From assembly GCA_007095845.1 (NCBI GenBank), contig SFBI01000067.1, positions 62,001 to 126,000 of the forward strand: a stretch of DNA of 64,000 nucleotides, read 5' to 3'. Shown here piece by piece: positions 26,014-34,391 of the stretch. The translations under genes and the position numbers were made by a program. The stretch is from Microcystis aeruginosa Ma_MB_S_20031200_S102. Its GTDB lineage: Bacteria; Cyanobacteriota; Cyanobacteriia; Cyanobacteriales; Microcystaceae. The notes beneath the pieces are model-generated. The model worked only from the letters and a program-made list of their open reading frames with translations, did no database searches and had not been told where the DNA came from. Positions within the stretch are counted from its first letter, which is position 1, and each line of letters opens with the position of its first letter.

Positions 26014-26087
26014 CCACTCTCGATAGTTAGAGCAATTTTCAGATGTATTATGATCTATATCCTAATATGACTGGAGAACCCCTTATC

Positions 26088-27089
26088 ATGTTCGATCGAG
26101 ATAGTATCCGTGGTTTTTCTGCCCTGCTCACCCTTGTGGGAGTCGCTTCTAGTTTGGGTTTTAGCTTCAACGCACCGGCTTTCTCCCAAGCTACCTCTAA
26201 CAGTTTACCATTACTCTTAGCCCAAAAAAGCGAAAAGGTGCGCGTAGCAGTTTTAGACTTCGATTATAGCGGTCTCAGTAATCCCCAGTGGTTAACATTT
26301 CTCAATGGTGGGGCCAGTGGTGTCAGTGATATTCTCGTCAATAAATTGGTGGAAAGTGGTCGCTATACAGTCATTGAGCGCAGTCGCATTGATGCTGTCC
26401 TCAGGGAACAGAATTTTGGGGCTTCGGGACGGGTAGATGCGGCTACCGCTGCTCAAATCGGGCAAATTTTGGGGGTAGATGTGGTAATTATCGGTTCGAT
26501 TACCCAATTCGATTTACAAAAAAAACAATCTGGTGGCTCGTTTATTATTTTTAGCACTGCTAAGACAGAAACCGATGCTTTTGTCAAGTTAAATGTCCGA
26601 GCAATTAATACCACCACGGCCGAAATTATTACCACCGCTCAGGGAGATGGTACTGCCAATCAATCCGATGGTTCAACCGTGGTTTTAGGGGTTGGAGGTG
26701 GTTCCCAAACCTCCAACGAAGGGAAATTACTCAGTATTGCCACTGATAAGGCAGTAGCACAGGTGGTGAATAATCTCAACAATAAAGCTGACCAAATCGC
26801 CGCTACACCTCGCTCGCTCCCGACTGTCACCGCTTTAGTGGCTGCTGTGGCAGGAAATCAGGTAATTCTCAATAAAGGTACGGGAGAGGGTTATCGTGTC
26901 GGTTTACGCATTTCCATCGAACGGACGACTCAAACGGTCAAGGATCCCCAAACGGGTAAGGTTATTCGTCAGATTACTCAACCGATTGGCACTCTCGAAA
27001 TTGTCGAAGCTGATGGTCAATCTAGCGTCGGTCGCATCATTACCGGTAATGGTTTTAAAATCGGTGATTTAGCTAAACCCATCCGTTAA
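26088..27089 (+). CDS. CsgG/HfaB-family lipoprotein-like protein
   Basis: 333 aa from the ATG at 26088, preceded by GGAG. An ATG at 26043 in frame would add 15 residues, but the N-terminus beginning MFDRD then leads into a hydrophobic secretion signal ending near APAFSQA. The CsgG domain (AVLDFDYSGLS, GVSDILVNKLVESGRYTVIERSRI, GQILGVDVVIIGSI) is clear. CsgG forms the curli secretion pore in proteobacteria; cyanobacterial relatives are of unknown role. A C-terminal extension with a repeat-like region (TQTVKDPQTGKVIRQ) is seen. Confidence 0.8.
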   Translation: MFDRDSIRGFSALLTLVGVASSLGFSFNAPAFSQATSNSLPLLLAQKSEKVRVAVLDFDYSGLSNPQWLTFLNGGASGVSDILVNKLVESGRYTVIERSRIDAVLREQNFGASGRVDAATAAQIGQILGVDVVIIGSITQFDLQKKQSGGSFIIFSTAKTETDAFVKLNVRAINTTTAEIITTAQGDGTANQSDGSTVVLGVGGGSQTSNEGKLLSIATDKAVAQVVNNLNNKADQIAATPRSLPTVTALVAAVAGNQVILNKGTGEGYRVGLRISIERTTQTVKDPQTGKVIRQITQPIGTLEIVEADGQSSVGRIITGNGFKIGDLAKPIR

Positions 27090-27127
27090 TTATGAATTAT
27101 GAATTATGAATTATGAATTATGAATTA
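27088..27127. repeat. TGAATTA heptamer array
   Basis: About 5 copies of TGAATTA, the reverse complement of TAATTCA, directly overlapping the stop codon end of the CsgG-like gene. Confidence 0.85.
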
Positions 27128-27465
27128 ACCCCTTGTGCAACTATAGTTTTAGTCTTGATTTACAAGGCTTTCAGAAATCAGCAGAGATGAAAGTATCCTC
27201 TGGAACCCTGATTCTGTCGTTTTTAGTTGCACATCGCAGCTTAAATTCAGTACAGCTTACCATCACCTATTCCTTAGAGGAAATTCTCAAAGAAATCAAA
27301 CAGAGTCTCAACAATAGACCTCTTGTAAAAATCAAAAATTGTGGCGTTGTCAGATCAGAATAGGAAAGATGCAATGCAATCCTTGCTATCCTTCGACTTG
27401 GCTCAGGGCAAGTCAAAGTAATTTGAGTTCCGAGCTGATTCGGATCATCTTTCAATTTGACAACG
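27128..27465. other. Intergenic region with a dispersed 28-bp motif
   Basis: An open frame at 27133-27363 has no family resemblance and is probably not a gene. TAGACCTCTTGTAAAAATCA and its continuation (27315-27342) occur identically at 62206-62233, which suggests a terminal sequence of a mobile element. The following ~120 bp are unassigned. Confidence 0.45.
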
Positions 27466-27891
27466 CCGTTTCCCTTTGCCATACTCGCTCAAGCTGAGAA
27501 ACAAGAAAACCTACTGCGGCAAATTGCCCAAGAAATCGAGCAAATCAGCGATAGTCGAGAACAAAGTAATCTGGCTGCATCTACCGCAATTCTAGCTGGG
27601 TTAGTATTAGACAAAGACATCATCCAACGATTATTGAGGAAAGACATCATCAAAGAATCAGTTATCTATCAAGAAATCTGGTCAGAGGGTTTACAAGAGG
27701 GACGACAAGAGGGAGAAGCTAACCTAGTTTTACGTCTATTAAATCGGCGTGTAGGGGACATTTCTCCCGAATTACTGCCCAATATTCGCAGTCTTGACCT
27801 AGAACAGTTAGAAAACTTGGGAGAAGCTTTGTTAGATTTTCAGTCACCACAAGATTTAGAACAATGGCTGGAAAATTGCCGAACTAGTTAG
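27466..27891 (+). pseudogene. 5'-truncated copy of Rpn/DUF4351 gene
   Basis: Encodes only the last ~140 residues of the 292-aa protein at 30354-31232: from FPFAILAQAEKQENLLRQI to the C-terminus, nearly identical apart from one GRQE unit instead of five. The upstream nuclease-like half is absent and the sequence before the junction is unrelated. It is a direct repeat of the second copy, at the left edge of the accessory block. The frame is still open, so a short protein could be made from an upstream start (27457), but function is unlikely. Confidence 0.75.
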
Positions 27892-27968
27892 TACAAATAA
27901 ACTAAATGCTGTCTATCCATTCCCATGGAAGCAGCAAGCTCTCAACTCCCTTGAGAGTAGTTGACACT

Positions 27969-28523
27969 TTAATCTATTCCCCGGTAGAGATCGGCGATCG
28001 CTAACTCTAGGTTAATACTTGACAGGATCACGAGATCGCCTGTCTCGTAAATAGTCGTTTCCCATATCCCCAGAGAATTACGACGACGGCATTCCACGCG
28101 CTGGATTTCTTGGGAAATGAATACATATTCTTCTAAAGTTTCTATCTGTTGATAATCTTGGAATTTTTCGCCCTTGTCAAAAGCAATCGTACTGGGGGAA
28201 AGCACTTCCGCGATCAGTTTCGGATAGCGTTTCAGATAACGATCTTGGCGATCACGAGGATCGCAGGTAACAAAAGCATCGGGATAGTAATAAAACTGAT
28301 CTTGATAGTTAACCTTGACATTACCCGAGTGAAACCGACAGTCTGTAGAGTCGCCGAAATGTTCGTCAATGACTTTGAGAAAATTGAAGGCAATGCGATC
28401 GTGATTATCCGTACCACCGGCCATCGCGTAAACCAAACCACGTCGGTATTCATGACGGATCTGGCTCTGGCGCTCGATAGCGAGATATTCTTGGGGACTG
28501 ATGTAGTTGGGAACTGCGATCAT
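27969..28523 (-). CDS. Uma2-family (DUF820) PD-(D/E)xK protein
   Basis: 184 aa. Family features are N-terminal ISPQEYLAIERQSQIRHEYR, then YYPDAFVTCDPRDRQDRY, LIAEVLSPSTIAFDKGEKF and YQQIETLEEYVFIS. Catalytic-type residues (E in IRHEYR, D in PDAFVTC, E in LIAEVLS) are in place. This family expanded greatly in cyanobacteria; the proteins have a restriction endonuclease-like fold but unknown role, possibly mobile-element or DNA processing. Located within the direct-repeat-flanked accessory block. Confidence 0.8.
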   Translation of the reverse strand: MIAVPNYISPQEYLAIERQSQIRHEYRRGLVYAMAGGTDNHDRIAFNFLKVIDEHFGDSTDCRFHSGNVKVNYQDQFYYYPDAFVTCDPRDRQDRYLKRYPKLIAEVLSPSTIAFDKGEKFQDYQQIETLEEYVFISQEIQRVECRRRNSLGIWETTIYETGDLVILSSINLELAIADLYRGID

Positions 28524-28749
28524 AATCTCTAGGGGAAAGCCTAATCTTAATTATAGTCGGAAGGTTTAGGAGAGAGACTTCTGCTGACACTAGGTTAAAT
28601 TTTGGGCGCGGACAGTTCGATCAACTCACTGACCACGATGCGCTTTTTCTAATTAGTACAATTATATTATTGTAGGGGCGAATGCAATTCGCCCTCTTTA
28701 AGGGGGAATAATAATACAATTGAGAATACAGTCAATCCCCTTAATCTCT
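28524..28749. repeat. Spacer with relic motif and GGGCGAAT hairpin
   Basis: Contains GACTTCTGCTGACACTAGGT (28576-28595), sharing 22 of 24 bases across 28576-28599 with 13377-13400. At 28676-28694 the perfect hairpin GGGCGAAT-GCA-ATTCGCCC belongs to a type of palindromic repeat I recall as common in cyanobacteria. The methyltransferase start (28750) follows. Confidence 0.5.
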
Positions 28750-30273
28750 ATGGTCAATAAACTATACTACGGTGATAACCTAGAAGTGCTGCGGAAATAT
28801 ATCAAAGATGAATCGATCGATCTTTGTTATATCGATCCACCCTTTAATTCTAAACGTAATTACAACCAAATTTATAACAACTTAGGCAAGGAAGATCAAG
28901 CACAAGCACAAGCGTTTGTGGATACCTGGACATGGGATAATCACGCTAACGAAGCTTTAGAAGAAATTCAAAGCAACTATCAGGGTAAATTTACCAGTCA
29001 GACTATCGATTTAATTGAGGGTTTAACCAAAGTTTTAGGTAAAGGTAGTCTTCTCGCTTATCTGGTGAGTATTACTCTGAGGATTGTGGAAGTCCATCGA
29101 GTTTTAAAATCTACTGGTAGCTTTTATCTTCACTGTGATCCTACTGCTAGTCATTATTTAAAAATAGTTTTAGACACTATTTTCTGCTCTCAGAAAGGAG
29201 AATTTCAAAATGAGATTATTTGGTGTTATTCAATTGGCGGAAAATCTAAAAACAGATTTGGTAAAAAGCACGACGTAATCTTATTTTATACAAAAAGCAA
29301 TAAAGAACATACATTTAATCAAAAAGGTGCGACAATTCCTAGAAAACAAAATTCTCACATGAAAGTTGGAACAGATTCTGATGGCAGACAATATCAAGAA
29401 AAAAAGGATAGTCAAACCAATAAAGTTTATAGATATTATTTAGATGAAGGAAAAATTGCTGAGGATTATTGGACAGACATTGAAACTCTTAACAGAGAAG
29501 ATAGAGAACGTCTGGGTTATCCCACGCAAAAACCAGAGGCATTGTTAGAAAGAATAATCAAAGCAAGTAGCAATAAAGGAGATGTAATTTTAGATGCCTA
29601 TTGTGGGTGTGGAACGACTATCGCAGTAGCAGAGAGATTAGAAAGAAACTGGATTGGAATTGATATAACCTATCAGAGTATTAGCTTAATGTTAAAGCGA
29701 TTAGAGGACTCCTTTGGTAAAAATGTTTTAGATAAAATTGAACTAAATGGTATCCCTAAAGATCTAGAATCAGCCAAAGCATTAGCCACTAAACCCGATG
29801 ATCGTACCCGTAAAGAATTTGAGAAATGGGCAGTTTTAACCTATAGTAATAACCGGGCAGTGATTAATGACAAAAAAGGGGCAGATAAAGGAATCGATGC
29901 TATTGCCTATTTTCAGGGAGATAAGGACAACCGGGAGAAAATTATTTTTCAAGTAAAATCCGGTAATATCAAATCGGGAGACATCAGAGAGCTACAGGGA
30001 ACCATGACAATACAAGGGGCAGCCCTGGGTATATTTATCACCTTGAAACCCCCCAGCAAAGATATGATCCAAACAGCCAAATCTGCGGGAATTTATCGCA
30101 GTCGTTACAGGAGTCAAAGTGTCGATAAAATTGAGATTGTGACAGTACAAGAAATCCTTGAACAGAAAAAACGTCTCGATGTTATCCTCACCTTTGAAGT
30201 CCTGAAAGCTGCCGAAAAACAAAGGGAAACCCAAGGACAACAAATGAGTTTAGATATACCCTTCCCCGAATAA
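28750..30273 (+). CDS. DNA adenine/cytosine methyltransferase fused to an Mrr-like nuclease domain
   Basis: 507 aa from the ATG at 28750; a TTG 10 codons earlier is also in frame. The N-terminal part is a site-specific methyltransferase of beta-type order: motif IV DPPFNSKRNYNQIY first (LCYIDPPF), motif I later (GDVILDAYCGCGTT, then AERLERNWIGID). The C-terminal ~110 residues read GADKGIDAIAYF and IIFQVKSGNIKSGD, a PD-(D/E)xK-type core as in Mrr restriction proteins. One chain may thus combine modification and cleavage. No separate restriction or specificity subunit is adjacent. Exact target base is inferred only from family. Confidence 0.75.
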   Translation: MVNKLYYGDNLEVLRKYIKDESIDLCYIDPPFNSKRNYNQIYNNLGKEDQAQAQAFVDTWTWDNHANEALEEIQSNYQGKFTSQTIDLIEGLTKVLGKGSLLAYLVSITLRIVEVHRVLKSTGSFYLHCDPTASHYLKIVLDTIFCSQKGEFQNEIIWCYSIGGKSKNRFGKKHDVILFYTKSNKEHTFNQKGATIPRKQNSHMKVGTDSDGRQYQEKKDSQTNKVYRYYLDEGKIAEDYWTDIETLNREDRERLGYPTQKPEALLERIIKASSNKGDVILDAYCGCGTTIAVAERLERNWIGIDITYQSISLMLKRLEDSFGKNVLDKIELNGIPKDLESAKALATKPDDRTRKEFEKWAVLTYSNNRAVINDKKGADKGIDAIAYFQGDKDNREKIIFQVKSGNIKSGDIRELQGTMTIQGAALGIFITLKPPSKDMIQTAKSAGIYRSRYRSQSVDKIEIVTVQEILEQKKRLDVILTFEVLKAAEKQRETQGQQMSLDIPFPE

Positions 30274-30353
30274 ACCTACTTTGGTTATTTTTGGGGATAG
30301 GGTGATAATTTTGTTAAAATATAGGTCAGACTTAACCTATAATTGAATTAAAA

Positions 30354-31232
30354 ATGTATGATTCTACTTGTAAATTTATCGCCCTTGAATATTCGAGAGA
30401 CTTAGCCACTTGGTTACTGGGTAAACCCTTAGAATTAACAGAAATTAAACCCTCGGAATTATCCCTAGAACCAATTAGAGCTGATACTTTAATCTTTTTG
30501 GAGTCGGAAGAATTAATCTTACATATCGAGTTCCAAACCGACCCTAAAGAAGACATTCCCTATAGAATGCTAGATTATGCCACCAGACTATATCGACGCT
30601 ATCCCCATAAACCTATCCATCAAGTGGTTATTTATCTAAGGAAAAGTGAATCCCCCAAAGTCCGACAGAATGATTATAAACAAGGGAAAACCTCTCATCA
30701 ATTTGAAGTGATTAGACTCTGGGAACAACCCTCGGAACCCCTATTAAAGGCCCCCGGACTGTTTCCCTTTGCCATACTCGCTCAAGCTGAGAAACAAGAA
30801 AACTTACTGCGGCAAATTGCCCAAGAAATCGAGCAAATCAGCGATAGTCGAGAACAAAGTAATCTGGCCGCATCTACCGCAATTCTAGCCGGGTTAGTAT
30901 TAGAGAAAGAGATCATTCAACGATTATTGAGGAAAGACATCATGAAAGAATCCGTTATCTATCAAGAAATCTGGTCGGAAGGTTTACAAGAGGGACGACA
31001 AGAGGGACGACAAGAGGGACGACAAGAGGGACGACAAGAGGGACGACAAGAGGGAGAAGCTAACCTCGTTTTACGTCAATTAAATCGGCGTATAGGGGAC
31101 ATTTCTCCAGAATTACTGCCCAATATTCGCAGTCTTGACCTAGAACAGTTAGAAAACTTGGGAGAAGCTTTGTTAGATTTTCAGTCACCACAAGATTTAG
31201 AAGAATGGCTGGAAAATTGCCGAGCAAGTTAG
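30354..31232 (+). CDS. Rpn-family putative transposase/nuclease with DUF4351 tail
   Basis: 292 aa. The N-terminal ~120 residues (KFIALEYSRDLATWLLGK, ILHIEFQTDPKEDIPYRML, YATRLYRRYPHKPIHQVVIY) are the Rpn/PD-(D/E)xK transposase-like domain with conserved E (HIEFQ) and Y/R residues. The C-terminus carries DUF4351 (LRQLNRRIGDISPELLPNIR, LEQLENLGEALLDF). Between lie five tandem GRQE units encoded by 12-bp DNA repeats. Rpn proteins promote RecA-independent recombination in E. coli; the role here is inferred. This is the intact right-hand copy of the truncated gene at 27466. Confidence 0.82.
   Translation: MYDSTCKFIALEYSRDLATWLLGKPLELTEIKPSELSLEPIRADTLIFLESEELILHIEFQTDPKEDIPYRMLDYATRLYRRYPHKPIHQVVIYLRKSESPKVRQNDYKQGKTSHQFEVIRLWEQPSEPLLKAPGLFPFAILAQAEKQENLLRQIAQEIEQISDSREQSNLAASTAILAGLVLEKEIIQRLLRKDIMKESVIYQEIWSEGLQEGRQEGRQEGRQEGRQEGRQEGEANLVLRQLNRRIGDISPELLPNIRSLDLEQLENLGEALLDFQSPQDLEEWLENCRAS
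30993..31052 (+). repeat. Five tandem 12-bp units encoding GRQE
   Basis: GGACGACAAGAG repeated five times in frame inside the Rpn/DUF4351 gene. The truncated copy at 27466 has a single unit. The unit is 12 bp, so copy-number change preserves the frame. Confidence 0.9.
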
Positions 31233-31335
31233 TACAAGTAAACTCAATGTGGTCTCTCTATTAGTCACATCTTTCCTAACATAAAATTTGACGAAAAGAG
31301 AAAAGTGTGCAGGATAGCTTAAGGGGGTTCTACAA

Positions 31336-31451
31336 TACTAAATCCGTTGAGTAACGCACAGAAAACGGGTTTCTCGGAGAAACCCGTTTTCTGCTCATGC
31401 AAAAGTCAAAAAGGGGAATAAATAATCAGTCTTTAATAACCAGATTTAGTA
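31336..31451. mobile_element. MITE-like element with 9-bp inverted ends
   Basis: TACTAAATC (31336-31344) and GATTTAGTA (31443-31451) are inverted ends including a flanking TA, as in IS630/Tc1-type elements that duplicate TA. Inside, AGAAAACGGGTTTCT-cgg-AGAAACCCGTTTTCT (31360-31392) is a perfect 15-bp hairpin. No ORF. The hairpin followed by ordinary sequence is unlikely to be a terminator. Confidence 0.65.
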
Positions 31452-31525
31452 TAAGGATTGTATAAGCCAGCGCAAGAGGGCAAAATCTTGATAAACTGAG
31501 GGGATAACTATCCTGGACTATTCCC

Positions 31526-31702
31526 ATGACCACTCACTTTATTAGTGCCGAAATCGACCTACAGGAAACCCCGCAACAACTGCAGCAAGAAATCGAAAAA
31601 GAATTAGCCAAACGCGGTGAACCCTTGCGTTGGGCAATCACAGAAGTGGATACCGAGAATAATCAAGTCAAAGTCGAAGCGATTGTCACCACTGCCTCGT
31701 GA
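31526..31702 (+). CDS. Small protein upstream of the DUF3326 gene (58 aa)
   Basis: An ATG at 31526 opens a 58-codon frame (MTTHFISAEIDLQETPQQLQ..., ending VKVEAIVTTAS) whose TGA (31700-31702) overlaps the GTG start (31699) of the next gene as GTGA. This is classical translational coupling, so the small protein is probably produced and linked to the next gene. The sequence reads like a small cyanobacterial ssl-type protein with an alternating helix and a beta strand. Function unknown. Confidence 0.7.
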   Translation: MTTHFISAEIDLQETPQQLQQEIEKELAKRGEPLRWAITEVDTENNQVKVEAIVTTAS

Positions 31703-32757
31703 ATTCCCGTCCCTATACCGCCGTACTAATTATTCCCACCGGCATCGGGGCAGCGATTGGCGGTTATGCTGGGGATGGCATTCCCGTGGCCAGAGCGATC
31801 GCCGAAGTTTGCGATCGCCTAATTACCCATCCCAATGTCCTCAACGGCGCACAACTGTACTGGCCTCTGGACAACACCTATTATGTGGAGGGTTACGCTT
31901 TAGATCGTTTTGCCCGGGGGGATTGGGGATTAAGTCCCGTCCATCAAAATCGCATCGGATTACTATTCGATCGCGCCATTGAATTTGACCTCTTGCAAAG
32001 ACACCTTCAGGCTGCCGATGCTGTCCAGGCTACCCTAGGCTTAGATCTCACCGATTACCTTATCACCGATGCCCCCCTAAATGTGCAGTTGCGAGAGGCA
32101 GCCTCCGGGGCCAGTTGGGGAACAATTGGCAATCCCGACAGCTTGCTGCGGGGAGCAGAAAAACTGATTAAGCAAGGCCGGGCAGAAGCGATCGCCATTG
32201 TTGCCCGTTTTCCCGACGATCCCGATAGCATTGCCCTGGCTAATTATCGCCATGGTCAGGGGGTGGATCCCCTTGCCGGGGCCGAAGCGGTGATTTCCCA
32301 TCTGGTGGTGCGACAATTCCAAATACCGGCGGCCCACGCTCCCGCTTTAAGTCCGCTGCCCCTCGATCCGCAACTTTCCCCCAAGGCCGCGGCCGAAGAA
32401 ATCGGTTATACTTTTTTACCCTGCGTTTTGGTGGGTTTAAGTCGCGCCCCTCAATTGGTCAAGCGGCCCGGTCCCGATGCTATTTGGGGCCGGGAGGTGG
32501 ACGCGCTGATCGTTCCCGCCAGTGCCTGTGGCTCTAGCACAGTTTTAAGTTTTTGTCAAGAAAAAACCGTACTGATTACTGTGCAGGAAAATAGTACAAG
32601 AATGAAGGTGGACCCGGAACCTCTAGGGGTGAAAGCAATTAGGGTACACTCATATACAGAGGCGATCGGTGCGATCGTTTGTCAACGGGCCGGGGTTAGC
32701 CTCCCATCTCTTCGCCCTAATTTCAACTCTTTACGCTGTTTATCCGAGAATCCGTGA
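31699..32757 (+). CDS. DUF3326 domain protein
   Basis: 352 aa, a conserved cyanobacterial family (DUF3326). Characteristic are the N-terminal TAVLIIPTGIGAAIGGYAGD, the central ADAVQATLGLDLTDYLITDA and the C-terminal IVPASACGSSTVLSF and QENSTRMKVDPEPLGV. No catalytic motif of a known enzyme is evident. GTG start coupled to the 58-aa gene; its stop overlaps the next GTG (GTGA), so the three genes form an operon. Confidence 0.8.
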   Translation: MNSRPYTAVLIIPTGIGAAIGGYAGDGIPVARAIAEVCDRLITHPNVLNGAQLYWPLDNTYYVEGYALDRFARGDWGLSPVHQNRIGLLFDRAIEFDLLQRHLQAADAVQATLGLDLTDYLITDAPLNVQLREAASGASWGTIGNPDSLLRGAEKLIKQGRAEAIAIVARFPDDPDSIALANYRHGQGVDPLAGAEAVISHLVVRQFQIPAAHAPALSPLPLDPQLSPKAAAEEIGYTFLPCVLVGLSRAPQLVKRPGPDAIWGREVDALIVPASACGSSTVLSFCQEKTVLITVQENSTRMKVDPEPLGVKAIRVHSYTEAIGAIVCQRAGVSLPSLRPNFNSLRCLSENP

Positions 32758-33335
32758 CTAATTCCCCTAATTCCGAATTTGATCCCCTGACACGCACACA
32801 AGTCCTCACCATTATGGCGGTAACGGCGATTATCTTGCTGGTAGTCGCCAAAGTTTGGCAATATTTCGGTGCGATCGCTATTCCCGCCATTCGCTGGACT
32901 CTCCCGGATTTTCTGTTCGGATTAGCCTTAGCGGGGGCAATTAGTGGAATTAGTGGGCTTCTCTATCGTTTTTGGCCCAGTTATCGCCATAGTGCTAATG
33001 CTTACTTAGAATTAGTCATTAAACCTTTAGCATGGCCCGATTTAATTTGGATTGGACTACTGCCGGGGTTAAGTGAAGAATTATTATTTCGCGGGGTGAT
33101 TTTGCCAGCTTTGGGCTTAAATATCTTTGGTTTAACCGTTTCTAGTTTAATTTTTGGTATCCTCCATTTTAGCGGTTCCCAACAATGGCCCTATGTTATC
33201 TGGGCAACTGTTGTCGGTTTTGCCCTCGGTTATACCGTCATCATCACCGGTAATTTATTAATCCCAATTCTCGCTCATATTATCACCAATCTCCTCGCTA
33301 GTTTTCTCTGGAAATTACAGAATAGTAATCAGTAA
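32754..33335 (+). CDS. CPBP-family intramembrane glutamic endopeptidase
   Basis: 193 aa, about six membrane helices. Signature LSEELLFRGVILPALG carries the adjacent glutamates, with FGILHFSGSQ and ILAHIITNLLASF as the histidine/asparagine motifs. Starts with GTG overlapping the TGA of the DUF3326 gene, so co-translated. A substrate is unknown; orthologues occur across cyanobacteria. Confidence 0.88.
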   Translation: MTNSPNSEFDPLTRTQVLTIMAVTAIILLVVAKVWQYFGAIAIPAIRWTLPDFLFGLALAGAISGISGLLYRFWPSYRHSANAYLELVIKPLAWPDLIWIGLLPGLSEELLFRGVILPALGLNIFGLTVSSLIFGILHFSGSQQWPYVIWATVVGFALGYTVIITGNLLIPILAHIITNLLASFLWKLQNSNQ

Positions 33336-33390
33336 TCAGTTATCAGTTATCAGTTATCAGTGGGTAAGTAATCAGTAATCAGTAATCAGT
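33332..33390. repeat. Heptamer array (AGTAATC/TTATCAG types)
   Basis: AGTAATC and TTATCAG units in two clusters (33332-33360 and 33366-33390), overlapping the last codon of the CPBP gene. Confidence 0.85.
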
Positions 33391-33416
33391 GACTACTCCT
33401 GTATCCTATAAAAAAT

Positions 33417-33860
33417 ATGGAAGTACAATTTCGCGAATTTAATCCTTTTGATGTCTGGTTTTGGCTGGAATTTTCGACAGTTCCCTCGAATATGGAACAG
33501 CAGTATGTAGAAGAAGTTTTTGCCTCTTGGTTTTATTTGGGTAAATTAGGAGCTTTCAATGCCGAAAACCTACAGGTACAGGAGGTGGGAATCGATATTA
33601 GTTATATGGAATACGATCCAGACATGGCCGAAAATGCCTTCATGTCACCGATGCACAATATGACCGATTTTGAATACTTAGGTACCTGGGGACGTTGTTG
33701 GTTTGATCTCGGTACTAGCGATCTTATTGCTTTAGATATTTTAATCAATGCCTTGACCCAATTAAGTAAGGATTTTGTCGATATTAAACGTTTAATTATC
33801 GGTGGAGAAAATCAAGATTGGCCAGTTAGCGATCGCAGTAATTATCTCTTTAGCGAATAA
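33417..33860 (+). CDS. DUF3531 family protein
   Basis: 147 aa, conserved in cyanobacteria and plastid-bearing organisms. Typical sequence: MEVQFREFNPFDVWFWLEF, FASWFYLGKLGAFNAENL, and DLGTSDLIALDILINALTQL. Soluble, acidic, rich in aromatic residues. No function established to my knowledge. Confidence 0.8.
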   Translation: MEVQFREFNPFDVWFWLEFSTVPSNMEQQYVEEVFASWFYLGKLGAFNAENLQVQEVGIDISYMEYDPDMAENAFMSPMHNMTDFEYLGTWGRCWFDLGTSDLIALDILINALTQLSKDFVDIKRLIIGGENQDWPVSDRSNYLFSE

Positions 33861-34391
33861 TTAGGGTTGACTAAAAAAATTTCTTGGTGTGGTCAGAGAT
33901 CAGATGAGAGTTTTTCAGTTTACTAGATATCTCCAAAAATTATAACCCAATCACAGCCTACTTAGGGTTTGTGTACTAGCTAATTAGTTCGATGGTTAAA
34001 ATGTATATCTATCGTTGCTAATTCAATTTTACTTAGAAAATATCAGGCAATTGAAATCATTTTTTATTTGGCTAGATTCCTTAACTATAGAGACTTTTAG
34101 TCTTGAGATCATATTAGATTGATGTTCAATGATTACTGTTTACTTTTTACTGAATCAGTGACAAAGCACTCCCCACCCCGGCTCTCCCCTCTGAGGGCAA
34201 ATGTTAAAAAGTATTACGAAAATAGTGAGAAGGTGAACCAGATGCCGCAGAATAGTTGCGTTAGGTCGCTCTAGCTAAGGAAGTCTTGAGATGCCAAGGC
34301 GGAAACGAGACAACTTGAGCGTAGTGACCACAACTGCTATAAAATGTCAGATTAAGTTTATTAATCTCACTTAGTTGGGAGGAATCCATCA
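33861..34391 (+). promoter_or_regulatory. apc operon upstream region
   Basis: 530 bp without an ORF, preceding apcA, as expected for a strong phycobilisome promoter and leader. A Shine-Dalgarno GGGAGGA lies at 34377-34383. The -10/-35 boxes could not be assigned with confidence. Confidence 0.5.

Noticed and set aside
27133-27363. 76-aa plus-strand ORF
   Set aside because: Contains a dispersed repeat motif at its end and has no family resemblance.
31360-31392. Intrinsic terminator for the Rpn/DUF4351 gene
   Set aside because: Perfect hairpin but no T tract; lies inside TA-flanked inverted ends and is better explained as a MITE core.
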